From: Symmachiella dynata
GTDB lineage: Bacteria > Planctomycetota > Planctomycetia > Planctomycetales > Planctomycetaceae
DNA: 64,000 nt
Direction of reading: 5' to 3'
Assembly (NCBI RefSeq): GCF_007747995.1
Contig: NZ_CP036276.1
Span: 5,075,001 to 5,139,000, forward strand
Shown: positions 1-8,219 of the stretch, in pieces
Numbering within the stretch: position 1 is the stretch's first letter
Layout: each line of letters begins with the position of its first letter
Notes under the pieces: generated by a model
Told to the model about the DNA's origin: nothing
The model's input: only the letters and a program-made list of their open reading frames with translations
Database searches by the model: none
Position numbers and translations under genes: made by a program

Positions 1-1048
1 CCAACACGTTGGCGCCGGTTTGTCGCTGGACACTCAGCCCGTTACTCGAAACGCCGTAGCGTCGCGAAATGCTGGTCGGTTTTTTGTAGCCCACAGCCAC
101 TTCGGCCACGTCGCGAATGTAAACCGGCATGCCGTCGCGCACAGCTAATAATTGATTTCCCACCTGTTCGGGGCTGCGAAACTGGCCCAGCGTGCGGACC
201 ACCCAGCGGCGTTTGCCTTCCCACAGGTCGCCACCCGAGGTGTCTTGATTTTGTGATTGCAAAACACGGCGCACGTCATCGATCGTAAGTTGCCGTGCAG
301 CCAACCGCGCGGGATCGACGACGACCTGCAATTCCTCTTCCATGCCGCCGTAGACCTCGGCGTCGGCGACACCGGGAACGCGTTCCAAGCGAGTCTCGAT
401 CACATTTTCAGCAAAGCGGCGCAGCTTCTGCAGATCAATCTCGGCCGGCATCACCTCTTTGAGTTCGGGGTGTTCTTCCCCGATTTCTTCATACAAATTG
501 TTCAAGCGAAAAACGGCCAATCCCGGGTTCGCAGCACGGACCACCGGTTGCAGGGCCTCTTTCAAATCAGGATGAGCCTCCGCGAATGTGGCGACCTGTT
601 CCTTGGTTGGCGGCCTTGCGGTGAGCACAAATCGGGCGATCGCGCGGTCGGAAACATTCCGCGTGCTAATCATCGGTTCCAACGCATCGATCGGATACTC
701 GCGCACCTGTTGCAAACGCGTGTTGACCTTAAGCATCGCTTCATCGATGTCCATCCCAATAATGAATTCCAGCGTAATCCGCCCTTCGGAATCCATGCAC
801 TCGGAGGACATCTTGATCAGGCCTTCGACCGACTTGAGCTGCTCCTCTTGCTCCTGCACAATTTCGCGTTCGATCTCTTGCGGCGAAGCACCAGGCCAAC
901 GGGTTTCGATCCGCAGCACGGGGGTTTCCACTTCCGGCGTCAACTGCTTGGGCATCGTCACCATGGCAATGATGCCGAATAGCGAGACTAAGAGTACGCC
1001 AACGGCGACTTTGACCGGATTTCGTAAAAGTGCTTCAAGAAACTGCAT
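1..1048 (-). CDS. RND efflux permease subunit, N-terminal part (runs off left edge)
   Basis: This is the first 349 residues of an inner-membrane RND (AcrB/CusA-like) exporter, which moves substrates out using the proton gradient. It starts MQFLEALLRNPVKVAVGVLL, with the first transmembrane helix at about residues 11-30. The porter domain follows, with the family pattern TRWPGASPQEIEREIVQ near residue 50 and a second porter stretch around GVADAEVYGGMEEELQVVVD. An extra acidic/helical stretch of roughly 50 residues (after ARFVLTARPPTKEQV, up to PAEIDLQKLRRFAE) sits inside the first porter subdomain and is absent from classical AcrB. The reading frame stays open to base 1, so the rest of the gene lies outside the window. 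No strong ribosome binding site is visible before the ATG. The family is clear; the substrate is not. Confidence 0.9.
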   Translation of the reverse strand, partial: MQFLEALLRNPVKVAVGVLLVSLFGIIAMVTMPKQLTPEVETPVLRIETRWPGASPQEIEREIVQEQEEQLKSVEGLIKMSSECMDSEGRITLEFIIGMDIDEAMLKVNTRLQQVREYPIDALEPMISTRNVSDRAIARFVLTARPPTKEQVATFAEAHPDLKEALQPVVRAANPGLAVFRLNNLYEEIGEEHPELKEVMPAEIDLQKLRRFAENVIETRLERVPGVADAEVYGGMEEELQVVVDPARLAARQLTIDDVRRVLQSQNQDTSGGDLWEGKRRWVVRTLGQFRSPEQVGNQLLAVRDGMPVYIRDVAEVAVGYKKPTSISRRYGVSSNGLSVQRQTGANVL

Positions 1049-1196
1049 AGTGGTCGCGCAACCGCAATAGGAGGGGGGGGAGGGACATTGTGCGGCAGTG
1101 AGAAGGCTGTCCCCACCGCCAGCGAGGACGTGACTAGATTGTACCAAGCCCACCAAGCAATGTCAGCCGCAACCAGCGCAAGGCGGTCTTATTGAT

Positions 1197-1225
1197 CTCA
1201 AGCCTGTCCCCTCAAGCCTCAGGCC
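1197..1225. repeat. Dispersed repeat family B, copy 1
   Basis: Core CAAGCCTGTCCCCTCAAGCC lies just beyond the argJ stop codon. Related copies lie at 11110-11137 (same strand sense) and 23471-23499 (reverse complement), with a few mismatches. All three are intergenic. Confidence 0.6.
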
Positions 1226-1228
1226 CAC

Positions 1229-2431
1229 TTACGTTGTGTACTCCGAATTGAGCCGCACATACTCCGCCGTGAGATCGCTGGTCCAGTACCGCACCGCGGA
1301 CTCGCCGCTGCCGCAAATCAAATCAATGTGGACTTCCCGATTGTCGCGCATCGACTGCGACACGGCTGCTTCGTCGTATGAGACAGGCGAACCTTGTTCG
1401 TAGAGCAGTGTGTCATTGAGGCGCAGCGTGATATCTTCCTCGCGCAAGGTGACACCGGCGTAACCGACGGCGGAAACGATGCGGCCCCAGTTGGGATCGG
1501 CGCCGGTCACCGCTGTCTTCACCAACACGCTGTCAGCGACCGTCTTGGCAATGCGAAACGCATCTTCGCGGGTTGCTAAACCGGCGACGTCGATCGTAAT
1601 GATGTGGTCGGCGCCTTCCGCATCGCGAATGATCAACTGCGCCAACTCGGCCGCAACCTCATCAAACGCTTGTTGCAATGCGTCCCCGGCTGTCTCATCC
1701 ATCGCTCCACCGGCAGCGGCGTTGGCTAACAAGATCACCGTATCACTGGTGCTGGTATGCCCTTCGACGCTGATGCAGTTGAAACTGCGATCGACTGCGT
1801 GCCGCAACATCGCATCGGTGGTTTCGGGCGACAGCGCCGCATCGGTCATGATCACCGACAACATCGTCGCCATGTTCGGCCCAATCATCGCCGCTCCCTT
1901 GGCGACACCAGTGACGGTGACTTCGGTCTCTCCCACCATGATTGTCCGGGTGGCGAGTTTGTGAAACGTATCGGTCGTCATGATCGCCTGCGCGGCTTGC
2001 ACGAGCGATGCGGATTCCGGTTGGAGTTGCGCCGCCACTTGCGGAATGCCGGCGGCGATTTTTTCAAACGGCAGAAAATGTCCGATCACCCCTGTCGAGC
2101 AAACCAGCACGCTTTGCGATTCACAACCGAGTTCAGCAGCCACCAATTCCGTCATCCGCTCCGCATCGTCCATCCCGCGTTCACCGGTGCAAGCATTGGA
2201 GTTGCCCGAGTTGATCACCACGGCACGCGCCGTCGCCGCAGGCACCCGTTCGCGGGAGACCTTCACCGGCGCACCATGCACAAGATTTTGCGTAAACACC
2301 CCCGCCGCCGCACACGGGGTCTCGGAGACAAACAGCGCCAAGTCCAATTTGCCAGGGTCGCTCTTAATCCCGCAAGCAACTCCGGCAACGCGAAATCCGC
2401 GGGGCAAGGGAATTTGATCAGTCACAGTCAT
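1229..2431 (-). CDS. argJ: Glutamate N-acetyltransferase / amino-acid acetyltransferase (ArgJ)
   Basis: This is the bifunctional arginine-biosynthesis enzyme of the cyclic acetyl pathway. It transfers acetyl from N-acetylornithine to glutamate and may also use acetyl-CoA. The protein is 400 aa, normal for the family. The self-cleavage motif is intact ([14 protein letters not shown], residues 178-191), with Thr189 as the expected nucleophile that becomes the N-terminus of the beta chain. Other family blocks are [11 protein letters not shown] (73-83) and CSTGVIG (111-117), and the C-terminus contains TGADPNWGR. The ATG start at 2431 fits the usual N-terminus ([17 protein letters not shown]). 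No other arginine genes are adjacent. It is cytoplasmic. Identification is very secure; whether it is mono- or bifunctional cannot be told from sequence alone. Confidence 0.96.
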   Translation of the reverse strand: MTVTDQIPLPRGFRVAGVACGIKSDPGKLDLALFVSETPCAAAGVFTQNLVHGAPVKVSRERVPAATARAVVINSGNSNACTGERGMDDAERMTELVAAELGCESQSVLVCSTGVIGHFLPFEKIAAGIPQVAAQLQPESASLVQAAQAIMTTDTFHKLATRTIMVGETEVTVTGVAKGAAMIGPNMATMLSVIMTDAALSPETTDAMLRHAVDRSFNCISVEGHTSTSDTVILLANAAAGGAMDETAGDALQQAFDEVAAELAQLIIRDAEGADHIITIDVAGLATREDAFRIAKTVADSVLVKTAVTGADPNWGRIVSAVGYAGVTLREEDITLRLNDTLLYEQGSPVSYDEAAVSQSMRDNREVHIDLICGSGESAVRYWTSDLTAEYVRLNSEYTT

Positions 2432-2492
2432 ATCGTCCGCAGGGTTTTAATCAGAAGCTAGGATGCATGACGGACAACCACAAATTTTCTCT

Positions 2493-2520
2493 CTCTCCCG
2501 GGAGAGGGCTGGGGTGAGGG
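2493..2520. repeat. Dispersed palindromic repeat family D, copy 1
   Basis: A CTCTCCCGGGAGAGGG palindrome followed by CTGGGGTGAGGG. A reverse-complement relative lies at 29054-29087 (CCCTCACCCC...GAGGGAGAGGG). Both copies are intergenic. Confidence 0.55.
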
Positions 2521-2603
2521 ACCGCCGCACGATTACGCTCGCCATCGTAACAATCTTGCTCCTGAAGACAAATGCTGCTCAGCTGGTTACGTTGATTCCA
2601 GCC

Positions 2604-3083
2604 TCACAAACAAAAATACGCTCCGATACCGTTAACGATCGCCAGCAGAATGACCGCACGGAGAAAGGAATACGTGAGATCGTCCTCCGACGTGAGTTTA
2701 CGCATTAGAATTAGTGGGGACGAAGTGATTAAATAGGCGATGCCAGAAGGATCGTCGCCTCCGAGCAAGAGTATGATCCCCCCAACGAGAAGCGCCACGC
2801 CTGACATCGCCCACCCAGCGCCTTGTACGCCGGCGATTAGATACCCAAAGAGAACCAGCCCCGCGTTGATGCTGACCGGCACAATGATCGCCGTGCGAAA
2901 AAGCCATTTCTCGGCTTCCCATTGGACTTGCTCTTGGCGTTGAACAACAGTGCGGTCGTCAGCTTGTGAAGATCCAACGCCAGTCGCCCCCCCACCTACG
3001 CTCGCGACCTGTTCGCCGTTGCACAGCGGACAGACCGTGTCACTCAGCAGAATCGCTTTTCCGCAATGTTGGCAAGGACGCAT
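2604..3083 (-). CDS. Zinc-ribbon membrane protein, tandem paralogue 1
   Basis: A 159-aa protein of unknown function. It opens with MRPCQHCGKAILLSDTVCPL, a CxxC-x10-CxxC ribbon (Cys4, 7, 18, 21) likely to bind zinc. A polar linker follows, then hydrophobic segments around VSINAGLVLFGYLIAGVQGAGWAM and GVALLVGGIILLLGG and at the C-terminus (FLRAVILLAIVNGIGAYFCL). It is probably an inner-membrane protein with a cytoplasmic ribbon. Two close paralogues follow on the same strand (3282-3716 and 3928-4509), sharing the first 25 residues almost exactly as well as the INAGLVLFGYL block, so the three arose by local duplication. ATG start at 3083. The function is not recognised. Confidence 0.8.
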   Translation of the reverse strand: MRPCQHCGKAILLSDTVCPLCNGEQVASVGGGATGVGSSQADDRTVVQRQEQVQWEAEKWLFRTAIIVPVSINAGLVLFGYLIAGVQGAGWAMSGVALLVGGIILLLGGDDPSGIAYLITSSPLILMRKLTSEDDLTYSFLRAVILLAIVNGIGAYFCL

Positions 3084-3281
3084 GAGATTGAATGAGCAGC
3101 GGAGACGAATTGATCAAAGGAGTAAAACGACAAGTTTGTTCAGCCTAGTAGCGAACAAACATAGTCGATGGTTCGTATCAGGTCGAACTGCTTGATTCGC
3201 AGGTGAGCGGAAATATTTCTATTACGCCCGCCATCGTAACAATCTTGGCACCAAAGACAAATGTTCCCCCATCATTCCCAC

Positions 3282-3716
3282 TCAATGCACTCTTTCAAGC
3301 CAATAAGCGCCCCCGCCGTTGAGAATCACCAATAGAAGGGAGATATAGAGCAAGTGACTACCTCCGACGGGCAGTCCATTCGAGAGAACGGCGAGGACAA
3401 TCCACGCTAAGACAATACCAGATGCAACAAGAAACATTGCAAACGCGGCACCTTCAACACCGCCGACCAAGTATCCAAAGAGGACCAACCCCGCATTGAT
3501 GCTGAGTGTGACGATGATCACCGTGCGCACCAACCAGTTTTCCGCCTCCCGTTGAACTTGGCCTTGGCGTTGAGCCACAGTGCGATCGTCGACAACTTGT
3601 GGAGCAGCGACTTGAGTCGCTCCCCCGCCTACAGTTGCGACCTGCTCGCCGTCACATTGAGGGCAGACCGTGTCACTCAACAGGATTGCCTTTCCGCAAT
3701 GTTGGCAAGGTCGCAT
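3282..3716 (-). CDS. Zinc-ribbon membrane protein, tandem paralogue 2
   Basis: A 144-aa paralogue of its neighbours. The N-terminal ribbon is intact (MRPCQHCGKAILLSDTVCPQ with Cys4, 7, 18, 21). The linker again contains a DDRTVAQRQGQVQREAENWL stretch and the INAGLVLFGYLVGGVEGAAF membrane block. The C-terminal part differs from copy 1 (FLVASGIVLAWIVLAVLSNG, then HLLYISLLLVILNGGGAYWL), so it is diverged or rearranged. The downstream flank of this gene (ATTACGCCCGCCATCGTAAC near 3221) matches the downstream flank of copy 1 near 2531, showing that the duplicated unit included non-coding DNA. ATG start at 3716. Function unknown. Confidence 0.8.
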   Translation of the reverse strand: MRPCQHCGKAILLSDTVCPQCDGEQVATVGGGATQVAAPQVVDDRTVAQRQGQVQREAENWLVRTVIIVTLSINAGLVLFGYLVGGVEGAAFAMFLVASGIVLAWIVLAVLSNGLPVGGSHLLYISLLLVILNGGGAYWLERVH

Positions 3717-3927
3717 GAAATCACCGGTCGTGTATTTGGGCGAGTGACAGACTAACGGCGCGTCAAAAATAGGATGCTACGGGTGGATTGACAGTCAGTA
3801 CAACTTGTATCAGCGACAAAAAACGGCTGCATAAGTCAAAAACGGTACCCAGCACCAATACGTTTGCTATCGTAATGAGGTCACGGTCAATGAAAAAAGC
3901 TGCCGAGCTGGTCCCATGGAGTGAGCT

Positions 3928-4509
3928 TTAACAAGCAATAAAGCAATAAAATGCACCAACGCCATTGGCGACCGCCAGCATTATCGCTGCAAGAAAGAAG
4001 GAAAACCCGAGATCGATCACGGATGTTGGTTTAAGCTTGCGGAACACTGAATATAAAACGATCAAATAGATCAACAAATAGATCGAAACGGTAAAATAGA
4101 CCGAAGTGTTTGAAAAGGTTAAAAAGACAGCAGCGACGAAGTAGTAGAAGAGAAAGAAGAGAATAATGATCCTTAATTCTCCTATGGGCGAGACCGCTCC
4201 CACCGTGATATAAAGCGCCACCAACGACATCGCCCACCCGGCGCCTTGCGCACCGCCAATCAGATATCCAAAGAGGATCAACCCCGCATTGATGCTATGC
4301 GTGACGATGACCAACCTGCGCATCGACCAGCTTTCTGGGTACCATTGGATTTCTTTTTGGCGTTGATCCAGGGTGTGGTCGTTCCTGACGCCTGATGCGG
4401 GGGCCTTCGCCACTCCCAGGCCTACGCTCGCGACCTGTTCGCCGTCGCACAGCGGGCAGATCGTGTCACTCAGCTGGATCGCCTTTCCGCAATGTTGGCA
4501 AGGTCGCAT
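3928..4509 (-). CDS. Zinc-ribbon membrane protein, tandem paralogue 3 (extended membrane region)
   Basis: A 193-aa paralogue counted from the ATG at 4509, which gives the family N-terminus MRPCQHCGKAIQLSDTICPL. The open frame extends upstream to 4620, but that part runs into an intergenic inverted repeat and is unlikely to be translated. It has the ribbon (Cys4, 7, 18, 21), an SINAGLILFGYLIGGAQGAG block, and then additional very hydrophobic segments rich in Phe/Tyr/Ile (IIILFFLFYYFVAAVFLTF; SIYLLIYLIVLYSVF) that copies 1 and 2 lack. It ends with LAVANGVGAFYCF, like copy 1. It is the longest and most divergent of the trio. It is a membrane protein by hydrophobicity; function unknown. Confidence 0.78.
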   Translation of the reverse strand: MRPCQHCGKAIQLSDTICPLCDGEQVASVGLGVAKAPASGVRNDHTLDQRQKEIQWYPESWSMRRLVIVTHSINAGLILFGYLIGGAQGAGWAMSLVALYITVGAVSPIGELRIIILFFLFYYFVAAVFLTFSNTSVYFTVSIYLLIYLIVLYSVFRKLKPTSVIDLGFSFFLAAIMLAVANGVGAFYCFIAC

Positions 4510-4576
4510 GAAATCACCGGTCGTGTTGTCGGGCGCGTGACTGACTAAGCAACTGTTAGTGTACACATCCGCACTG

Positions 4577-4656
<80 letters not shown>

Positions 4657-4673
4657 GATTTCTCAACGGGCGA

Positions 4674-5660
4674 TTAACCGCGTAGCGAACGCAAACGATC
4701 ACTGATCAATTTGCGCGCCTTGTACACGTTGTCTTTCCAGTAGTCGGGATACCGGTACTGCAGAGCTTTATTTTGGCAGCGCCAGTACATTTTGGCCAGT
4801 GCCGAGGGGTGATAGTCGGTCGGTTCGAATTCGGTTTCATACCCGTACCGCTGCAGTTGCGGCTGCGCGAATTGCTCGAACTGCCGGCGCTGGGCAGGGG
4901 TCATCTTCTTGCGCCATTTGTCGAAATTGCCCGCGTCGAGTTGTTCGTTCAGCAGCGGCTCCAACTCTTTGAGCAATGCCTCGCGAGGCTCAATCTCTAA
5001 GAACTCGATGACGGCATCGAAAGTCGGAACCGGATTGGAGAGCAACTGTTCGTAGGTGATCTCCAGTTTTTGCTCGGCGGGCAATGTTTGCAGAAATTCG
5101 TCGATGGCATCGACCGCTTCGATCCATTCTTGAGCCGCCGTATAGATATTCTGCGCGCCCCAAAAACGTCCCATCACCGACAACGCCACATCACGGCCAT
5201 CGCGGGCGAGATGAATGTACTTGGCATCGGGACAAATCTCACCAATGACCGGCAGATCGGTCGCATAGCCAGGAGTCTTATCCCCCCAGCGAGGAGCCAT
5301 CTCGTTGTACTGAGCGAGTTGCAAAAAGATCGCATCCAACACACCGCGATACGTCCGCTGCGTGACGGCGGAAAACGCCGCCTGTGGATCGAACGTAAAA
5401 CCGAATTTCTTGTGGCAACGTTGAAACCAGCGTTCGCCGCTGATGTCCGCGATCAGCTTGCGAAGATTCGCGTCGTCGCTTAAGTCGCCGTAACGGTTCA
5501 ATCGACGGTAATAGTCGACGATGAACTGACTTTCCGTCCCAAAGCTGACACGGAGGTGATTCCGCAGTAGCCGCGAAAAGATCGACGTCCCGGAACTCCC
5601 GTGGCCCACCAGGATCACCGGACACAGATTGCCATGTTGGACTACAACTTTGTCGCTCAT
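4674..5660 (-). CDS. Sulfotransferase family protein
   Basis: Probably transfers sulfate from PAPS to a sugar, lipid or protein acceptor. The 5'-phosphosulfate loop is clear near the N-terminus (CPVILVGHGSSGTSIFSRLL, about residues 13-32). A 3'-phosphate-binding region follows around residues 140-155 (AKYIHLARDGRDVALSVMGR), with the Arg-Asp-x-Arg-Asp pattern typical of bacterial sulfotransferases. The remainder is helical. The length of 328 aa is normal for the Sulfotransfer_1/3 group. The ATG at 5660 was chosen; a TTG at 5702 would add 14 residues. There is no signal peptide, so it is cytoplasmic. It is flanked on both sides by family A inverted repeats and has no evident operon partner. The acceptor cannot be deduced. 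Confidence 0.85.
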   Translation of the reverse strand: MSDKVVVQHGNLCPVILVGHGSSGTSIFSRLLRNHLRVSFGTESQFIVDYYRRLNRYGDLSDDANLRKLIADISGERWFQRCHKKFGFTFDPQAAFSAVTQRTYRGVLDAIFLQLAQYNEMAPRWGDKTPGYATDLPVIGEICPDAKYIHLARDGRDVALSVMGRFWGAQNIYTAAQEWIEAVDAIDEFLQTLPAEQKLEITYEQLLSNPVPTFDAVIEFLEIEPREALLKELEPLLNEQLDAGNFDKWRKKMTPAQRRQFEQFAQPQLQRYGYETEFEPTDYHPSALAKMYWRCQNKALQYRYPDYWKDNVYKARKLISDRLRSLRG

Positions 5661-5802
5661 CGTATCAGTGTCAACATCGTTCACGGTAGCCAAAGGGTTC
5701 AATCCTTTAGAGCAGTTTTCAATTTGCGCTAGCCGCTTTTGACGGCGTTTATGCCCATGGATAACTCATCGTGTGCTTTTCGCGGCTTAGTTTTTATGGG
5801 GG

Positions 5803-5880
5803 GGGTGCCACTGGCTTTGCCAGTGCAAAACCAAATCGTGCCGCCACTCACAAAACACTGGCAGAGCCAGTGGCATCCCA
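5803..5880. repeat. Dispersed inverted-repeat element family A, copy 2
   Basis: Arms GGTGCCACTGGCTTTGCCAG and CACTGGCAGAGCCAGTGGCA flank a centre containing GCAAAACCAAATCGTG. The same centre (GTGCAAAACCAAATC) occurs in the copy at 53664-53741, so these two are true copies of one element of about 77 bp. Confidence 0.75.
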
Positions 5881-5994
5881 ATTTCTTGGTGTGACAATGG
5901 ACTGGTTTTTGAGTGCACCTCGCCCGGTATCGGCGATTATTCAGCGGGACCCGCAATTTGTTTTGAGATAGTCCCATCGATCGGAACGCAACGA

Positions 5995-7062
5995 TTATTC
6001 ACAAATCGTAACCCAACAATCACAATCGTTCAGATACCATTGCTCGCTGGGTTGAGTCTGCGGCGGAGGATTGTTGCCGTAATCGACGACCCAGATATTG
6101 CGAAACCGAACCGGGTTGCTGTGGTCCTGAATTTTGATCGGCAACGGATCGGGACCTTCTGGTTTCCCGGCTCCGGTCTTGGCGAGGATCTCGACATCGT
6201 TATGCACCGGCACGCCGTTGAGTCGGACGGTGATCCGCGCGTTTTGAATCTTTTTGCCGTGGGCGTCAAACTTGGGAGCGGCGAAGTCGATGTCATACGT
6301 CTGCCACGTCAGTGGCGGCAGGCACATGTTCAAATCAGCCGGACGCTGTTTATATAGCGCGCCGCAATTGTTGTAGACCGGATCGAGTCCAAAGGAGTCG
6401 AGAATCTGAACCTCGTAACGACTCTGGAGGTAAAGTCCGCTATTGGCCCGTGCTTGGTCTCGTGCGGAGGGCATATAGGGCAAACGAAACTCCGCATGCA
6501 GTTTGAAATTCTTGTAGCGGTCCTTCAGTTGCGTCCCTTCGATCAGCAAGCCGTCATCAGTCATCCGGCCCCCATCGAAATGATCGGTATTTGTGCCGTC
6601 AAACAGGACCGTGGCGTTATACGGCGCGGGGGCCCCCATCGTAGGGCTGCAGCGGTAGGTCTTCGCCAATTGCCCTTGCTCAAAGGAGGGATAGCGATCA
6701 TCAGTGATCACCGCTTGACTACCGTTGACGGCGATCCGCGTGGGATAGGAGGAGAAGACGACCTGATTGCCTTCCAGACCGCCGGTGTATTTGGGATGTT
6801 CGCGACGGTCCCAGCCGGCACCCGGCAACCCGCCCGAATACAGCATGGCGGAGAATTGCCCGTCCCCCAAAGCAACGACCTGTAGCCCGACCGACTCCCA
6901 TTGCGAAGGTCCCGTCGTGATAGTTCCGGTGTACTCCCCTTGAAAGGCGAAGTCCGCATCCACTTGACTGAGGTCGGTCATCGTCGGAAATTTGTCGGCT
7001 GCCATCGAAGTCGCCGGAAAAACGATCAAAAACGCCGAGACCCATAGGACAGATCGCACCAC
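5995..7062 (-). CDS. Secreted DUF1080 (3-keto-disaccharide hydrolase-like) protein
   Basis: A 355-aa exported protein. It starts at a GTG (7062) six bases after a GAGGAG ribosome-binding sequence, and a second GTG follows directly. The signal peptide is MVRSVLWVSAFLIVFPATSMAA. The N-terminal half (to about residue 145) is of uncertain type. The C-terminal half is the DUF1080 concanavalin-like sandwich, recognised by NATVLFDGTNTDHFDGG, then NFKLHAEFRLPYMPSARDQA, NSGLYLQSRYEVQILDSFG and WQTYDIDFAAPKFD. Family members are common in planctomycetes and some hydrolyse 3-keto-glycosides; activity here is inferred. Probably periplasmic. It stands alone between intergenic gaps. Confidence 0.88.
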   Translation of the reverse strand: MVRSVLWVSAFLIVFPATSMAADKFPTMTDLSQVDADFAFQGEYTGTITTGPSQWESVGLQVVALGDGQFSAMLYSGGLPGAGWDRREHPKYTGGLEGNQVVFSSYPTRIAVNGSQAVITDDRYPSFEQGQLAKTYRCSPTMGAPAPYNATVLFDGTNTDHFDGGRMTDDGLLIEGTQLKDRYKNFKLHAEFRLPYMPSARDQARANSGLYLQSRYEVQILDSFGLDPVYNNCGALYKQRPADLNMCLPPLTWQTYDIDFAAPKFDAHGKKIQNARITVRLNGVPVHNDVEILAKTGAGKPEGPDPLPIKIQDHSNPVRFRNIWVVDYGNNPPPQTQPSEQWYLNDCDCWVTICE

Positions 7063-7241
7063 AGCAGACTCCTCAATTCGTAACTCAGATAACAGTCAAA
7101 GTTTCGCCAATCAATGCGGTTTTACATTGTGGCCGACCTGCGGACCCGACGCAAGCGGAGCGGTGGCCCAATTGCCTGATTTGTGAAATCGAGCAGCCCC
7201 TAAGCAGTTCGGACGCGGATATCTACGGCCGGTTGTGGCGA

Positions 7242-8129
7242 TTAAGGCGCATTTCCCGAAGGAACCGGCTGTGGGAGCTTGCTCAACTCCTCGCGCAAGA
7301 AGGCCGGGCGATCCGTCGTGATCGAATCGACCCCCAGCTCGCGAAATCGGGCAGCAACGGCCGGATCGTTCACCGTCCAGGTGTGGAACTCCATGCCGGC
7401 GTCGCGAAGCATTTTCACAAACTCGGCATCAATGACCTGCTCATTGGCATGCGTGTCCAATCCGTCGGCGCCAATCCGCTTGAGCGTTGCCATGACCTTT
7501 GCGGGAGATGGCTTGAACCCGCGTCCCAGCTTCTTCTTTTTAAAACCGGTCAGCCAATACGCCTTGATGCCGGGAATCTGCTGCTTCGTGGCGGCCACCA
7601 CTTTGTCGTCGAACGCGATCACGATCGTCTGTTCGGGCTTGAGTGGCGAAGCAGCCAGCGCGGCTTTGAGCTGGGGCACGATCTCCGGACCGCATTTCAC
7701 CTCAATGAGAATCGCCTTGCCCTCCGGGACGATGGACAGGACTTCTTCGATGGTGGGAATCCGCTCACCGGCAAATCGCTCATCCTTCCAACGGCCGACA
7801 TCCAATTGGCGCAATTCCGCGAGCGTGGACTTTGCAACGTCGAGTTCAACACCCGCGGTCTTTTTAGTCGTGCCATCATGAATACAGACGATGTGCCCGT
7901 CGGAGGTGAGGTAAAAATCCCCCTCAATGACATCGGCTCCTTTTTCCCATGCCAGCCGAAATGCAGCTAGTGTGTTTTCCGGTGCATCGTGTGAAGCGCC
8001 GCGATGCGCAACGATCAGCGGCCGTGACTGCACACGGTCTTCTGCGTCGGACGGAGGTGCTAGGATCGTGGAGACCACGGCAAGAACCGTTAGTGAAGCG
8101 ATGTAGCGAAACCGAGGCATCATGGGCAT
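7242..8129 (-). CDS. Secreted glycerophosphodiester phosphodiesterase (GDPD family)
   Basis: Expected to hydrolyse glycerophosphodiesters to glycerol-3-phosphate and an alcohol in a TIM-barrel fold that needs a divalent metal. The protein is 295 aa with a signal peptide (about MPRFRYIASLTVLAVVSTILA). The hallmark N-terminal block is IVAHRGASHDAPENTLAAF, with the catalytic His-Arg, then EGDFYLTSDGHIVCIHDGT supplying the metal-binding Glu/Asp and the second catalytic His. EVKC and the C-terminal HTWTVNDPAVAARFRELGVD block are also typical. ATG start at 8129; in-frame ATGs just downstream could also serve. It probably acts in the periplasm on phospholipid head groups. Confidence 0.93.
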   Translation of the reverse strand: MPMMPRFRYIASLTVLAVVSTILAPPSDAEDRVQSRPLIVAHRGASHDAPENTLAAFRLAWEKGADVIEGDFYLTSDGHIVCIHDGTTKKTAGVELDVAKSTLAELRQLDVGRWKDERFAGERIPTIEEVLSIVPEGKAILIEVKCGPEIVPQLKAALAASPLKPEQTIVIAFDDKVVAATKQQIPGIKAYWLTGFKKKKLGRGFKPSPAKVMATLKRIGADGLDTHANEQVIDAEFVKMLRDAGMEFHTWTVNDPAVAARFRELGVDSITTDRPAFLREELSKLPQPVPSGNAP

Positions 8130-8219
8130 GACCGTTCCTAAGTCAGGAGTGGCAAGTAAGTTTAGCTTGCGATTGTTAATAAATAGTAAAATGCGTCAGA
8201 ATTTTGGCGTGATTTCGCC

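Noticed and set aside
5729-5977. Minus-strand 82-codon frame
   Set aside because: It reads through the family A inverted repeat and has no product-like features.
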